Positions 1 through 8,588 of a DNA stretch of 64,000 nt are shown piece after piece (positions within the stretch are counted from its first letter, which is position 1; the number at the start of each line of letters is the position of its first letter). The notes under the pieces are model-generated. The model was not told the DNA's origin and did not search any database. It worked only from the letters and a program-made list of their open reading frames with translations. Origin of the DNA: Thermoplasmata archaeon (lineage in GTDB: Archaea; Thermoplasmatota; Thermoplasmata; Lutacidiplasmatales; UBA184); NCBI GenBank assembly GCA_021806135.1, contig JAJZYB010000001.1:1-64000 (forward strand). The letters run 5' to 3'. The position numbers and the translations under genes are program-made.

Positions 1-468
1 TCCCCCCGTTGGACGCGACAGCCCGAGCCTCTCTGGCGGAGCGAGCGAGAGTGACGCCTCACGGCCTCACCCCTCCCGTGCTGAGTCCAGACGCAGGGAA
101 TCCAAGCCCGTTGGCGCAAGTCGCCAAGGTCTAGGCTTCGGAGAACGGCTGAACAGTAACCGCAGATCTACTCTCATGTCACCTGGGGTTGGAACAAGTG
201 CCTGGACCGGCTTGAGAGTGCCCTCCATGCCCCAAGCTGGGGAACGATCGGCCCTTCCATCGCGGTCACCCTGTTACACCGGTGGGACCGTGACGGCGCT
301 CCCTCGAGGGGACCGGCCAAGCCTTCACGTTCCTGGATGTTAGCGGAGCGGGATGCAATCAACGACTCGTTCACTCAAGACCCTATTGAGCCAGTGTAGG
401 TCGTCCGGTAGAAACGCTTTCAATCGGACCGAAATCCTTTCATCTGCAAGTCCGATCGCCAATTTGGC
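1..468. other. Gene-free stretch before the VOC gene
   Basis: No reading frame here looks like a protein family I know, and no tRNA or rRNA signature was seen. A short perfect hairpin (TTGGCG, 5-base loop, CGCCAA) lies near base 114. The stretch is less GC-rich than the core of the window and may be decayed sequence, like the broken toxin-antitoxin locus that follows. Confidence 0.4.
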
Positions 469-855
469 ATGTTCAGCGACGGACTTGTCAATCTGTACAC
501 TCGAGATATCGAAGCCGGTATCCGGTTCTATCGGGAACTCCTCGGGCTCAAGGAGACATTCCGGACCCCTAAGACGGGAACGCCCACGCATGTGGAGTTC
601 AAAGCCGGAGGGTTCACGCTCGGGCTGGGCACCGTTGAGGCAGCCAAGCAGGTCCACGGTGTGGATGCTTCCCCAGGTAGTCCCGGCATGGCGCTGGTCT
701 TCTGGACCGAGAATGTGGACCGGGCCTTCGACAGGCTCCGGTCCGCTGGGGCGGTCGTGCTGCAGCCCCCACATGACACCGGTAACAACAACCGCAATGC
801 CCTCTTCCGTGACCCGGATGGCAACCTCGTCGAGATCATCTCCAAGAGAGCCTAA
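469..855 (+). CDS. VOC-family (glyoxalase/bleomycin-resistance-like) protein
   Basis: A 128-residue single-module VOC protein, the usual length for a glyoxalase I-like or bleomycin-resistance-like fold. It shows the typical N-terminal signature (VNLYTRDIEAGIRFYRELLG, about residues 7-26) and the C-terminal strand FRDPDGNLVEII near residue 115, whose final Glu is a usual metal ligand. Such proteins form paired beta-alpha-beta modules around a divalent metal, but substrates differ widely and none can be assigned here. The gene stands alone; the next recognisable sequence is a decayed VapBC locus, so it sits in an accessory region. The ATG at 469 fits the start of the domain, although no clear ribosome site precedes it. 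Confidence 0.85.
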   Translation: MFSDGLVNLYTRDIEAGIRFYRELLGLKETFRTPKTGTPTHVEFKAGGFTLGLGTVEAAKQVHGVDASPGSPGMALVFWTENVDRAFDRLRSAGAVVLQPPHDTGNNNRNALFRDPDGNLVEIISKRA

Positions 856-948
856 TCCCTGCCTTCTGAGCCGTATAGGTCGAACTGGCGCTTCATGCAA
901 GATCGGGATGGACGTGGGCCCTCAAAATGTCTTAATTGGACAGAGAAC

Positions 949-1154
949 ATGCCAAACGTAGCGTTTGCCGTTCCGAAGGAGTCCACGAGGAGATGAGGCA
1001 ACACCCCGAGATTAAGGGGCGGGGAGTCGCTCGGCGGGCCCGCCAGCAAGAGATCGCCGGCTTGCACCTTTGTGACCGCTTACTGGAAGATTCGCGACTC
1101 TCTGAGAAGGGCGCTGTAGCCATACGGCGAAAGGGTTCGCCGGTCAGTGGCTAA
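949..1154 (+). pseudogene. Decayed VapB-like antitoxin
   Basis: The ATG at 949 opens a peptide beginning MPNVAFAVPKE and then hits a stop. Shifting frame near base 982 continues with VHEEMRQHPEIK, VARRA and a tail like LLEDSRLSEKGAVAI. That order (short N-terminal strand, EVHEEMRRHPEIxWSEVARRAI-like segment, LTEEDAxxxGRK-like tail) is typical of archaeal VapB antitoxins. The key Trp-Ser of the middle motif is replaced by Gly-Arg, and at least one frameshift is needed. The locus is immediately followed by a VapC-like remnant, which supports the reading. What I see is the two-frame similarity; the family assignment is from memory and was not searched. Confidence 0.6.
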
Positions 1155-1163
1155 AGCTCGCGC

Positions 1164-1501
1164 GTGACACCGATTGTCCTGGACGCCAGCGGCATGGTGA
1201 CGCCTATCCAAGGATGGATCACTCGGGGTTCCCCGCTGCATTCTTCCGAGGTCACGTTCATCGCCCCTCCTGGCATCCGGGATGAGGTATAGCCCAAGAT
1301 CGACACCCGAACTCGTGCTCCGGGGCGCGGGCCCTCCCCGCTCGGCCCGTTGGGGGATCTCCCCCTCGGTCAGAGCCCAGACAACCGTCCATGATGGTGC
1401 AAGCTGGCTTGCACCTGGCCCTTCCCGAAACGGTCGAAGTCCGTGCTCGGATCGCCAGTCCCGAGAAGGGGAAGAGGGATGATCATAGAGGGCACGCATG
1501 A
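1164..1501 (+). pseudogene. Decayed VapC-like PIN-domain toxin
   Basis: From GTG 1164 the peptide starts with PIVLDAS, the first strand and catalytic Asp of PIN-domain VapC toxins, then VTFIAPPGIRDEV, like the APxLxxxEV helix start, and stops at TAG 1290-1292. In another frame, bases 1391-1501 encode AGLHLALPETVEVRARIA, which resembles the AxYLALAExxxVxxxTAD end of VapC, but the Asp normally found before that helix is lost. The middle is not recognisable. With the preceding VapB remnant this is a dead type II toxin-antitoxin pair; VapC toxins are ribonucleases inhibited by VapB. Confidence 0.55.
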
Positions 1502-1644
1502 GATCCTCGACCGCCGGCTTCCGGACCACCGTTAGTGCGCATCCGGGGATGTGGTGTCTACCTAGGAGAGGGGGTTCCCGGACAGCCTTCCTGCGAGGAA
1601 AACGCGTGGTTGTCCGCGTGGACACGACGAATCGGGGCGTCCAC

Positions 1645-2184
1645 TTACAGGGGCTGTGATTGGCCCACGACAGTGGGTTGGGCCTGCGAGATCACCTTGA
1701 CGAAATCTCCAGACCCCGCCACGTGCAGGCTGGGGGCTGCCACAAGCCCCAAGGTCATAGAGGAAAGGATGGTAAGTGTGGAGTTGCTCCAGCCGGTAGA
1801 ATCCCAAACGTTCAAGATAGTGCCTTGAGGGTTGTAGAGAAACGCGATCCACCCGGTGCCTGGGGAACAACTGGAGCTTCCAGAGGAACAGCCTCCAGTG
1901 CCGACCGGAATGTAGTTCCCTCCGGAGGTGACCAGGGCGAGGCCGAAGTACGAGGTGGTCACGGGCTGGGATGGGTCCAGGGAGAAATTGACCCACGTGG
2001 CACCTCCGCGAGTCGATGAGAGACTACCCTGGAGCGTGACCTCGAGGGAAATGGGGCGAGGGTCCGTCGCTCCCGAACCGAGGCTTGCGACCAGAATGTA
2101 GAGGACGGAAGCCAGGATCACGGTGATCGCCACGAGTAATATGGTCGCGACCATGGGACTGACTCCACTATTTCCCCGATGCAT
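1645..2184 (-). CDS. Archaeal type IV pilin-like protein
   Basis: A 179-residue protein with a class III-type N-terminus: short polar leader (MHRGNSG), then VSPMVATILLVAITVILASVLY, the hydrophobic helix of archaeal pilins (the archaellin/type IV pilin N-terminal family), with cleavage expected just before VSP. The rest is a Gly/Ser/Thr-rich beta-type head with a Cys-containing loop near residues 98-109 (CSSGSSSCS), which could form a disulfide. It would be processed by a prepilin peptidase and assembled on the cell surface for adhesion or motility; no pilus ATPase, membrane platform or peptidase gene is in the window. GGAG lies 8 bases before the ATG. The next gene upstream is a paralogue. 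Confidence 0.85.
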   Translation of the reverse strand: MHRGNSGVSPMVATILLVAITVILASVLYILVASLGSGATDPRPISLEVTLQGSLSSTRGGATWVNFSLDPSQPVTTSYFGLALVTSGGNYIPVGTGGCSSGSSSCSPGTGWIAFLYNPQGTILNVWDSTGWSNSTLTILSSMTLGLVAAPSLHVAGSGDFVKVISQAQPTVVGQSQPL

Positions 2185-2292
2185 TGTGTAACTCCAACTC
2201 TTTACGAAAAATGGCGGTCAGAAATGGTTGAGGGTGGAAGAAGGGAACGGTATTCTACGCCTTCTCCCACCCTTTCCGGCTTTGTTACAGCC

Positions 2293-2874
2293 TCACATCG
2301 TGGCTTGGCCGGAGACGGAAGAACTCCCGGTCCCAAAGGCCGAAAGGGTGTCGCCCGATCCAGCCAAGGTGGTCTGTGACACGATCACCACGGTGTACGC
2401 ACTGCTGACGGTGACAGGGCCCGCGGCAGACGTCGTCCAAAGCGTTGTAACCGGGTTGAAAATACCTACTGCCGCACCGTTCGTTCCCTCCAAGATTGCA
2501 TACCATCCGGAGGCCGGTGCCCCACATCCCGCGATTGGGGCCAAATTCACATTGCATGTGACCGGTGCTCCGCCGGCGACAGGAGTGCCCGTCGCGGTGA
2601 CGATCTTGAAGCCGAACAGGCTTGTCGTCAGTCCACTGGTCGTGGACACCGAGAAGGAGTCGAGGTACGTGGCGGTTGTGTTAACGGTAGCTTGGGAAGG
2701 GGTCCCCTGTCCGAACCCGATCTGGTACGGCTTACTCCCGGTGCTGCCCAAACCTGAAATCAGGATGTACAGCACGGCAGCGAGAACCACCGTGATGGCC
2801 ACCAGCAGGATCGTGGCGATGATCGGCGATACGGCGCGGCGCTTACCCCGGCGCCATCGTGGGGTTGGCATCAT
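2293..2874 (-). CDS. Archaeal type IV pilin-like protein, paralogue
   Basis: About 193 residues from ATG 2874. After a basic leader (RWRRGKRRA) comes VSPIIATILLVAITVVLAAVLY, almost the same pilin helix as in the neighbouring gene, then a Ser/Thr/Gly-rich head domain. The frame stays open to 2970, but a TATA-like element at 2940-2946 lies inside that extension, so a start at ATG 2874 (GGTGA 8 bases upstream) or GTG 2886 is more likely. The strongly positive leader fits prepilin processing. The pair probably encodes major and minor pilins or two alternative adhesins; both point the same way with about 100 bases between them. Confidence 0.82.
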   Translation of the reverse strand: MMPTPRWRRGKRRAVSPIIATILLVAITVVLAAVLYILISGLGSTGSKPYQIGFGQGTPSQATVNTTATYLDSFSVSTTSGLTTSLFGFKIVTATGTPVAGGAPVTCNVNLAPIAGCGAPASGWYAILEGTNGAAVGIFNPVTTLWTTSAAGPVTVSSAYTVVIVSQTTLAGSGDTLSAFGTGSSSVSGQATM

Positions 2875-2939
2875 TTTCTTGTTCACCTGTTTCCTTCGAG
2901 GAGTTGGTCCTCGCAAAGACCAATACTGCCCGCCCCCCC

Positions 2940-2946
2940 TATATGA
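2940..2946 (-). promoter_or_regulatory. TATA-like element of the second pilin gene
   Basis: TCATATA on the minus strand, about 65 bases before the chosen ATG. Transcription would start near 2915 and give a leader of about 35 bases, in keeping with the GGTGA ribosome site. Confidence 0.45.
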
Positions 2947-2974
2947 ACCTTGGCTCGGGGTATTCGACACACAA

Positions 2975-2988
2975 CGATATTAATATCG
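2975..2988. repeat. Perfect 14-bp AT-rich palindrome CGATATTAATATCG
   Basis: The sequence equals its own reverse complement. It sits about 30 bases upstream of the TATA-like element of the second pilin gene and 200 bases before prs, in otherwise GC-rich DNA. A dimeric regulator site is possible; there is no direct evidence. Confidence 0.5.
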
Positions 2989-3196
2989 ACACATTAGGCA
3001 GGCAGCGAAGGCGGGTTTTCCCCTCACAGGATGCTTCCTGTTGATACACCCTAATGCGCATAACAGCGCGACCGGGCACTCTCCCCTGCAACTTACCGAT
3101 CGGGCGGGGAGGCTTTGAGCCTTCCGCTCCAAAGGACCCGGGGGGCCCGGTGGGCAAAGAGCTTTTCTTCCCCAGGGTGGCAGGGATACCCGGTAA

Positions 3197-4078
3197 GTGA
3201 CCGTGCACGTCATCGGAGGTAGCGCCTCCACCTCGCTCGCCGAACGGATCTCCCGCGAACTGGAAGACTCCCCCTTCAGCATCCCCTACCGCAAACGCTT
3301 CCCCGATGGCGAACTCTACGTCCGCATCGGCGGCAAGCTCGAGGCCGAGGAGGCCGTCCTCGTCCAATCCACCCGCTCCGATGAGGACCTCATCGAACTC
3401 CTCCTCCTCGAAGACGCCATCCGCGAGGCGGGCGCCCGACGACTCTTCGTGGTCGTCCCGTACTTCGGCTACGCCCGCCAGGACCGCTCCTTCTTCCCCG
3501 GAGAACCCATCTCCGCCCGCGCCCTCGCCCGACACATCGGGCTCGAGGCCGATTCCGTCATCACCGTGGACCTCCATTCACCCTTCAACCGCGACGCCTT
3601 CGAGAAACCCCTTTACGAGGCCAGCGGCGTCCCCGCCATCGCCCGCCTCCTTCGCGAACGCCCCGTGGACCTCCTCGTCTCTCCGGACAAGGGCGGGGTG
3701 GACCGGGTCAAGAACATGTCCAGGATCCTCGGCAAGCCCTGGATGGCCTTGGACAAGCGCCGATTGGACAGCGAACACGTGGAACTGGCCGCTCCCCCCA
3801 ACGCCCCGGAGGTCAAGGGAAAGCATGTGATCCTCATCGACGACCTCATCTCCACCGGAGGGACCATCGTAGAGAGCGCCAAGCTCCTCCGGGCCATGCA
3901 TGCGGAATCCGTGGTCGCGAGCTGCACCCACGGCCTGTTCCTCAAGGACGCCTTCGAGCGGATCAAGTCCGTGGTGGACGACGTGCTCTGCACCGACACC
4001 CTGGAGAACCCCGCCCGACGGGCGTCCGTGGCCCCCGACATCGCCGCCATCCTCCGCACAGAACTCGCCCGGCGTTGA
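3197..4078 (+). CDS. prs: Ribose-phosphate pyrophosphokinase (PRPP synthetase)
   Basis: Transfers pyrophosphate from ATP to ribose 5-phosphate, giving PRPP for purine, pyrimidine, NAD and histidine synthesis in the cytoplasm. The 293-residue protein has the FPDGE motif at 35-39, the ATP-binding stretch PYFGYARQDR at 88-97, VDLHS at 124-128 and the PRPP-binding loop DDLISTGGT at about 213-221. The length is typical of archaeal enzymes. The start is GTG 3197; no upstream ATG fits. The gene stands alone with a 220-base upstream gap. PRPP links it to purP and purB elsewhere in the window and to NAD synthesis by the nearby nadB. Confidence 0.96.
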   Translation: MTVHVIGGSASTSLAERISRELEDSPFSIPYRKRFPDGELYVRIGGKLEAEEAVLVQSTRSDEDLIELLLLEDAIREAGARRLFVVVPYFGYARQDRSFFPGEPISARALARHIGLEADSVITVDLHSPFNRDAFEKPLYEASGVPAIARLLRERPVDLLVSPDKGGVDRVKNMSRILGKPWMALDKRRLDSEHVELAAPPNAPEVKGKHVILIDDLISTGGTIVESAKLLRAMHAESVVASCTHGLFLKDAFERIKSVVDDVLCTDTLENPARRASVAPDIAAILRTELARR

Positions 4079-4151
4079 TCCGCCAAAGATGGTAAATGCA
4101 TCCTCCGGTTTCCTCCCACGGAGGAGCCCGCTCTAGAAGAGGCCCGATGGA

Positions 4152-4478
4152 ATGGGCGAACCCCCCACCCCGCCGATACGTCGCCCACAACCACCCCCTA
4201 CGGACTTCCCGCGGCCTGAGCCGCTCGCCCAGGCGGAGCGGGCCTTGCGGCGGGAGCTGGAGCAACGCTTTCATCTCATCCGCGACCTGGAAGAGAAATT
4301 TCCGGCACTCCCCCCTCGACTCCAGGCCCTCTCTACCCAACCCCGGACCGGTGCCCGGGAACTCCATGGAGCGTGGAAACGGGAGTTGGGAGGGGCCTAC
4401 CAGGACCTGCTGGCCACCACCATCGAGCTCGGTGACCTGCTGCGCCACTTACGCGACCGTCGCCAGCCACCCCCTTGA
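4152..4478 (+). CDS. Small helical protein of unknown function
   Basis: A 108-residue protein I do not recognise. The first 25 residues are Pro-rich (PPTPPIRRPQPPP), and the rest is charged and predicted helical by eye (AQAERALRRELEQRFHLIRDLEE and ELGGAYQDLLATTIELGDLLRHL), suggesting a short coiled coil or helical hairpin. There is no signal peptide or membrane segment. It lies between prs and a GNAT gene, all on the plus strand, 73 bases after prs and 57 bases before the GNAT start, so co-transcription is plausible. The ATG at 4152 is preferred over one at 4147, which opens a frame without family-like sequence. Confidence 0.6.
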   Translation: MGEPPTPPIRRPQPPPTDFPRPEPLAQAERALRRELEQRFHLIRDLEEKFPALPPRLQALSTQPRTGARELHGAWKRELGGAYQDLLATTIELGDLLRHLRDRRQPPP

Positions 4479-4535
4479 GGCAACATCCACGTCAACGCTT
4501 TTGTAAGCTGGACCCCACGACCTCCACCTTTGCTC

Positions 4536-5531
4536 ATGAGCGACCCCCACCTTTCCATCTCGGCTGCCAGGGATTACCGGGGCGACCTCCTCGAGCCGCT
4601 CGCTGGCCTCAGGACCACCCTCCGGGAGCGGGGAGAGGGCCTCCCCCCCGATTGGCCCTCCGTCACAGAGCAGGACCTCAGGCTCGGAAAGCTCCTCGGC
4701 TGGGTCGCCAGCGCACCCGGGGGTCCCGCCAGGGCTCTCGCGCTCCTTGCCCTGCGGGGAAAGCGAGGCTTCGGTCAGGTACACCTCTGGGAAGGGGTGG
4801 ATCCAGCCACCGATGGGATCGCGCTCCTGAACGCCCTCCTCCAGGGCCTTCCTCCCGAGGTGGTCCGGCTGGACCTCTCCATCTCCTCGGACCCTGATCC
4901 GCTGGAACAGGGCCTCACGGATGCCCTTGGCACCTCCTCCCTCCACTTTGAGGTCATCACCCGTCACTCCATGGGCCGGTCCTTGGACCCCTCAAACCCT
5001 CCGCTCCCCCCACCCCTACCGGAGAGGTTCCGGTTCGCGCCCGCTCTCGCCTTCCAACCCCGCCTCCTCGCCGCCCTGGATTTCCAGGCGTTTCAGGGCG
5101 GACCGGATGCGGGCATGGTCGCCGAAACCCCCAGCGATAACCTGCGTCTGATCGAAGGGCTCCTTCAGGGCGACCTGGGCCCCCCGATCCGTGAAGCCTC
5201 CCCGGCCCTGTTGCTGGAGAAGGAAGGGCCAGAGGCCCAGCTGGTGGGCTTCGTACTCGCGCTGGAGGATAACCCCCACCGAGCCCTCATCGCGGATGTT
5301 GCCGTCCTCCCCGCATTCCGCGGGCAGGGTCTGGGGAAGGCCCTCTTGGTCCGCAGCCTAAGGGGACTCATCGCGCTAGGCTTCTCCGATGTCCTACTTT
5401 GGGTCACGGAGGCCAATGCCGCCGCCCAACGGCTCTACCGGAGCGCGGGGTTCACCGCGCTCCGCTCTGGCCATATCTTCCGCTGGACCCGGAGCCAGGC
5501 CTCTCCCTCCACCCCCTCCCTCTCCCCTTAA
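4536..5531 (+). CDS. GNAT-family N-acetyltransferase, probably double-domain
   Basis: 331 residues from ATG 4536. The C-terminal 110 residues form a standard GNAT domain: VAVLPAFRGQGLGKALL contains the acetyl-CoA-binding R-G-Q-G-x-G loop (about 262-267), followed by VTEANAAAQRLYRSAGF, the usual end of the fold. The first 200 residues are long enough for a second, degenerate GNAT or substrate domain and contain a Pro-rich linker (NPPLPPPLPERF). The acceptor cannot be named: small molecule or protein N-terminus are both possible. It follows the small helical gene, and nadB begins 24 bases downstream, so these genes may share a transcript. Confidence 0.8.
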   Translation: MSDPHLSISAARDYRGDLLEPLAGLRTTLRERGEGLPPDWPSVTEQDLRLGKLLGWVASAPGGPARALALLALRGKRGFGQVHLWEGVDPATDGIALLNALLQGLPPEVVRLDLSISSDPDPLEQGLTDALGTSSLHFEVITRHSMGRSLDPSNPPLPPPLPERFRFAPALAFQPRLLAALDFQAFQGGPDAGMVAETPSDNLRLIEGLLQGDLGPPIREASPALLLEKEGPEAQLVGFVLALEDNPHRALIADVAVLPAFRGQGLGKALLVRSLRGLIALGFSDVLLWVTEANAAAQRLYRSAGFTALRSGHIFRWTRSQASPSTPSLSP

Positions 5532-5555
5532 GCCCCGGGAACCTTCGGAGAGCCT

Positions 5556-7118
5556 GTGCCTGCCCCCTCCAAGGACGTGTACATCGTCGGGAGTGGGATC
5601 GCGGGACTCTACGTCGCCCTCCGGGCCCACGAGGAGGGGCTGCATCCGATCATCTTCACCAAGTCCAGCCTCGCCGAATCGAACACCCGGTACGCCCAGG
5701 GGGGCATCGCCGCCGCGGTAGGAGAAGGGGATTCCCCCCACGCCCACTACGTGGACACCCTCAAGGCGGGCGCCGGCCTGGTTTACCCGCCCGCCGCCCG
5801 GGCCCTGACGGAGGAGGCGCCTCGACGTATCGCGGACCTGGTCCGATACGGGGTTCCGTTCGACACGGTCGAAGGGCGCCTCAGCCTGGGGCGAGAGGCC
5901 GCCCATTCCCGCGGCCGCATCCTTCACGCGGGCGGAGACGCCACCGGGCTCCACATCGAGGAGACCCTCCAACGGCGCGTACGCGACGAGGGGCTGGAGG
6001 TCCGCGAACACTCCCTCCTCCATGACCTGGCCTCCGACCACCGGGGGTCCGTCTCTATGGCGCTTCGAACTCGCCGCGGGCTGGAGGAGCTTCAGAGCCC
6101 CACCGTTGTCCTCGCCACCGGCGGGGCCGGGCACCTGTACTTCCAGTCCTCCAACCCCCCGATCGCCACCGGCGAGGGAGTGGCCGTTGCGGCCAGGGCA
6201 GGCGCATTGGTCCAGGACATGGAGTTCGTCCAGTTCCACCCCACCGCCTTTTGCCGGGAAGGGGCCCCGCACTTCCTCATCACCGAGGCGGTCCGCGGCG
6301 AGGGGGCACACCTCCTCAACGCCCAGGGTGAGCGCTTCATGCCCCGGTACCACCGGCAGGCGGAGCTCGCACCCCGGGACGTGGTGTCCCGTGCCATCGC
6401 CTTCGAACTCCGCAAATCCCACAGCTCCTGTGTCTTCCTCGACGCCCGGCACATCCCCCGGGAACGCCTCCTCCTTCGCTTCCCGACCGTGGGACACTTC
6501 CTGCATACCCAGGGACTCGACCTTTCCCGGGAACTCATCCCGGTCTCCCCGGTGGCCCACTACATGGTCGGAGGGGTGGCCAGCAACCTGTGGGGGCAGA
6601 CCACGGTCCGAAGCCTGTACACCTGCGGAGAGGTCGCGTCCACCGGCCTTCACGGGGCAAACCGCCTTGCCAGTAACTCCCTCATGGAGGGACTCGTCTT
6701 TGGTGAACGTATCGTCCGGGCCGTCCTCTCCCATCGTCGCTGGGAGGGCCCCCCCCGACCGGGACGAACTCTCACCCTCCGCCTCCCCCGATCGAGGAAT
6801 GGACCGCCCCCTCCCGAGAACAACCTGAGCCGCCGTGCCATCTCCAGCCTGCTGTGGACCCACGTGGGGATCCTCAGAGAGAGGACCGGGCTCGCCGACG
6901 CCGTGCGTCGGCTCGAAGAGGGCTGGGCGGTCGCCCGAAACGCGGCCGGGCCCCAAGGGATCGCCCCCCCGACCAGCGATCTGCTGTTGACCGCCCTGTT
7001 CATCGCCCGGGGTGCCCTCGCCCGGGAGGAGAGCCGGGGTGGACACTTCCGACAGGACTTCCCGAGGCCCCGTGCCGCCTGGAGGATGCACCTGGGGATC
7101 CGGATCCGGGTCGCCTGA
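5556..7118 (+). CDS. nadB: L-aspartate oxidase
   Basis: An FAD enzyme that oxidises L-aspartate to iminoaspartate, the first step of de novo NAD synthesis through quinolinate. The 520-residue protein has the N-terminal dinucleotide fold VGSGIAGL (10-17), SNTRYAQGGIAAA near 45, the GRILHAGGDATG stretch, EFVQFHPTAF near 225 and the flavin-binding HYMVGGVASN region near 335, then the helical C-terminal domain shared with succinate dehydrogenase flavoproteins. The AQGGIAAA and HPTAF context favours aspartate oxidase over fumarate reductase, and no iron-sulfur or membrane subunit is adjacent. The start is GTG 5556. nadA and nadC are not in the window. It converges on the GltD-like gene with a 33-base gap. 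Confidence 0.93.
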   Translation: MPAPSKDVYIVGSGIAGLYVALRAHEEGLHPIIFTKSSLAESNTRYAQGGIAAAVGEGDSPHAHYVDTLKAGAGLVYPPAARALTEEAPRRIADLVRYGVPFDTVEGRLSLGREAAHSRGRILHAGGDATGLHIEETLQRRVRDEGLEVREHSLLHDLASDHRGSVSMALRTRRGLEELQSPTVVLATGGAGHLYFQSSNPPIATGEGVAVAARAGALVQDMEFVQFHPTAFCREGAPHFLITEAVRGEGAHLLNAQGERFMPRYHRQAELAPRDVVSRAIAFELRKSHSSCVFLDARHIPRERLLLRFPTVGHFLHTQGLDLSRELIPVSPVAHYMVGGVASNLWGQTTVRSLYTCGEVASTGLHGANRLASNSLMEGLVFGERIVRAVLSHRRWEGPPRPGRTLTLRLPRSRNGPPPPENNLSRRAISSLLWTHVGILRERTGLADAVRRLEEGWAVARNAAGPQGIAPPTSDLLLTALFIARGALAREESRGGHFRQDFPRPRAAWRMHLGIRIRVA

Positions 7119-7151
7119 TCTCCCTTTGCGCCGCCCCTCAGGAGCGGGCCG

Positions 7152-8588
7152 TCAGAGGTGCCAGGTGGGTAGCCCGTAACCCTTCGGAAACCTCGGCGGA
7201 GGCGTCGGTCCGCCGAACGGATCCGGTCGCGGCATCGGCTGGCCCCCGGTCTTCTTGCTCACGTAGGCGTCGATGGCCTCCGCGGCTTTGGTCCCTGCCC
7301 CCATGGCGTAGACGATGGACTTCCCCCCCGTGGCGAAGACCCCGTCCACGTCGGTCATCCAATCCTCCTTCTTCCCCTCGGGCCAACCCTGGGCCGAGAC
7401 CTTCAGCCCCAGCTCGGGAGGCAGGTCCTTCAGGGCCGCCTTCTCCCCCACCGCCACAATCACCGTGTCGCAGGAGAGCGTCTCCTCGGTGTTGGGCACC
7501 TCGATGACCTTCCGCTTGCCCTGTGCATCCGGTTCCGAGAGCCTTGTCTGCTGCACCACAATGCCTTCCACATGCTCCTTCCCGAGGATCCTCACCGGAG
7601 CCCGGGAGTAGAGGAATTGGATGCCCTCGGCCTCCCCTTCCGTGACCTCCTCCTCGCCCGCCGGCATGTCCTCCCGGGCGCGACGGTAAACCACGGTCAC
7701 GTCGCCCTTGTTCGCCAAACGCAGGCTGGAACGGGCCGCATCCATAGCCACGTCCCCGCCTCCGATCACCACCACCTGCCGGCCCTTCCGGCCGAAGGCG
7801 CTCTCCTCGCCCAGGTTGGCGGCGAGGAGGAACTCGAGCGCGTGGAACACCCCCGGGAGCTCCTCCCCCGGGATCCCCAGGGCGCGGGGGTCGGAGGCCC
7901 CTACCGAGATGAAGACGGCGAGGTACCCCTCCTTCAAGAGGCTCTCGGGGGTGAAGTCCTTCCCCGCCTTCTTCCCCACCACGAAGGTGCAGTCCAGGTT
8001 CTTGAACCGGGCCAGGTCGAGCCCCATCTCGTCCCCGTCCAGGTGGTAGCGCGGAATGGTGTCCATCTGCCCTCCCAGGAAGGGCTCCTTCTCGAAGACG
8101 GTCACCGAGTATCCCCTGAGGCAGAGCTCCCAGGTGGCCATGAGGCCCGCCGGGCCTCCCCCGATCACCGCGATGCGCTGGTTCTTCGGTTTGCTGGGGA
8201 CGTAGAGCAGGTCCGACTTCCCGAACTCGAGGGATGCGCGTTTGAGGTGGCGGATGGCGATGGGGACGCCCCGGCCCCCCATGATGCAGTCCTCCTCACA
8301 GTAGTGATAACAGGTCTTGCACAAGATCATCGCGAGCGGATTGTCCCGGAGGGTCAGCCGGGCAGCCTCGTCGAACTTCCCCTGCCCCACCAAGATGTTG
8401 TACCCCCGGCAGTCCTGCGTGATAGGGCAGGCTTGCACACAGTAGGGCATCGCGCACTCGAGGCACCGTTGTCCTTCCAGGATGGCCTCCTCACGGGTGT
8501 AGGGGTGAAGGATCTCCTCGAAATGGTCTGCGCGTTCCTCTCCTGGATCCTCGGGAATGGGTGTCCGCACGTACCGATTTGGTCCCAT
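7152..8588 (-). CDS. GltD-like FAD/NAD(P) oxidoreductase (copy 1)
   Basis: 478 residues with the layout of the glutamate synthase small chain. An N-terminal iron-sulfur domain has Cys 42, 45, 50, 54, 60 and Cys 90, 93, 97, 101. The FAD-binding GGGPAG follows at 143-148, then a second Rossmann motif (VVIGGGDVAMDAARS) near 270 for NAD(P)H and a C-terminal FAD segment (GVFATGGKSIVYAMGAGTKAAEAI). Such subunits pass electrons from NAD(P)H to a partner such as GltB or ferredoxin. No gltB is present, so the partner is unknown. AAGGAG lies 7 bases before ATG 8588, with a TTTAAAG box about 55 bases upstream. It resembles the protein at 36539-38014, including the tail PRPDPFGG. Confidence 0.88.
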   Translation of the reverse strand: MGPNRYVRTPIPEDPGEERADHFEEILHPYTREEAILEGQRCLECAMPYCVQACPITQDCRGYNILVGQGKFDEAARLTLRDNPLAMILCKTCYHYCEEDCIMGGRGVPIAIRHLKRASLEFGKSDLLYVPSKPKNQRIAVIGGGPAGLMATWELCLRGYSVTVFEKEPFLGGQMDTIPRYHLDGDEMGLDLARFKNLDCTFVVGKKAGKDFTPESLLKEGYLAVFISVGASDPRALGIPGEELPGVFHALEFLLAANLGEESAFGRKGRQVVVIGGGDVAMDAARSSLRLANKGDVTVVYRRAREDMPAGEEEVTEGEAEGIQFLYSRAPVRILGKEHVEGIVVQQTRLSEPDAQGKRKVIEVPNTEETLSCDTVIVAVGEKAALKDLPPELGLKVSAQGWPEGKKEDWMTDVDGVFATGGKSIVYAMGAGTKAAEAIDAYVSKKTGGQPMPRPDPFGGPTPPPRFPKGYGLPTWHL

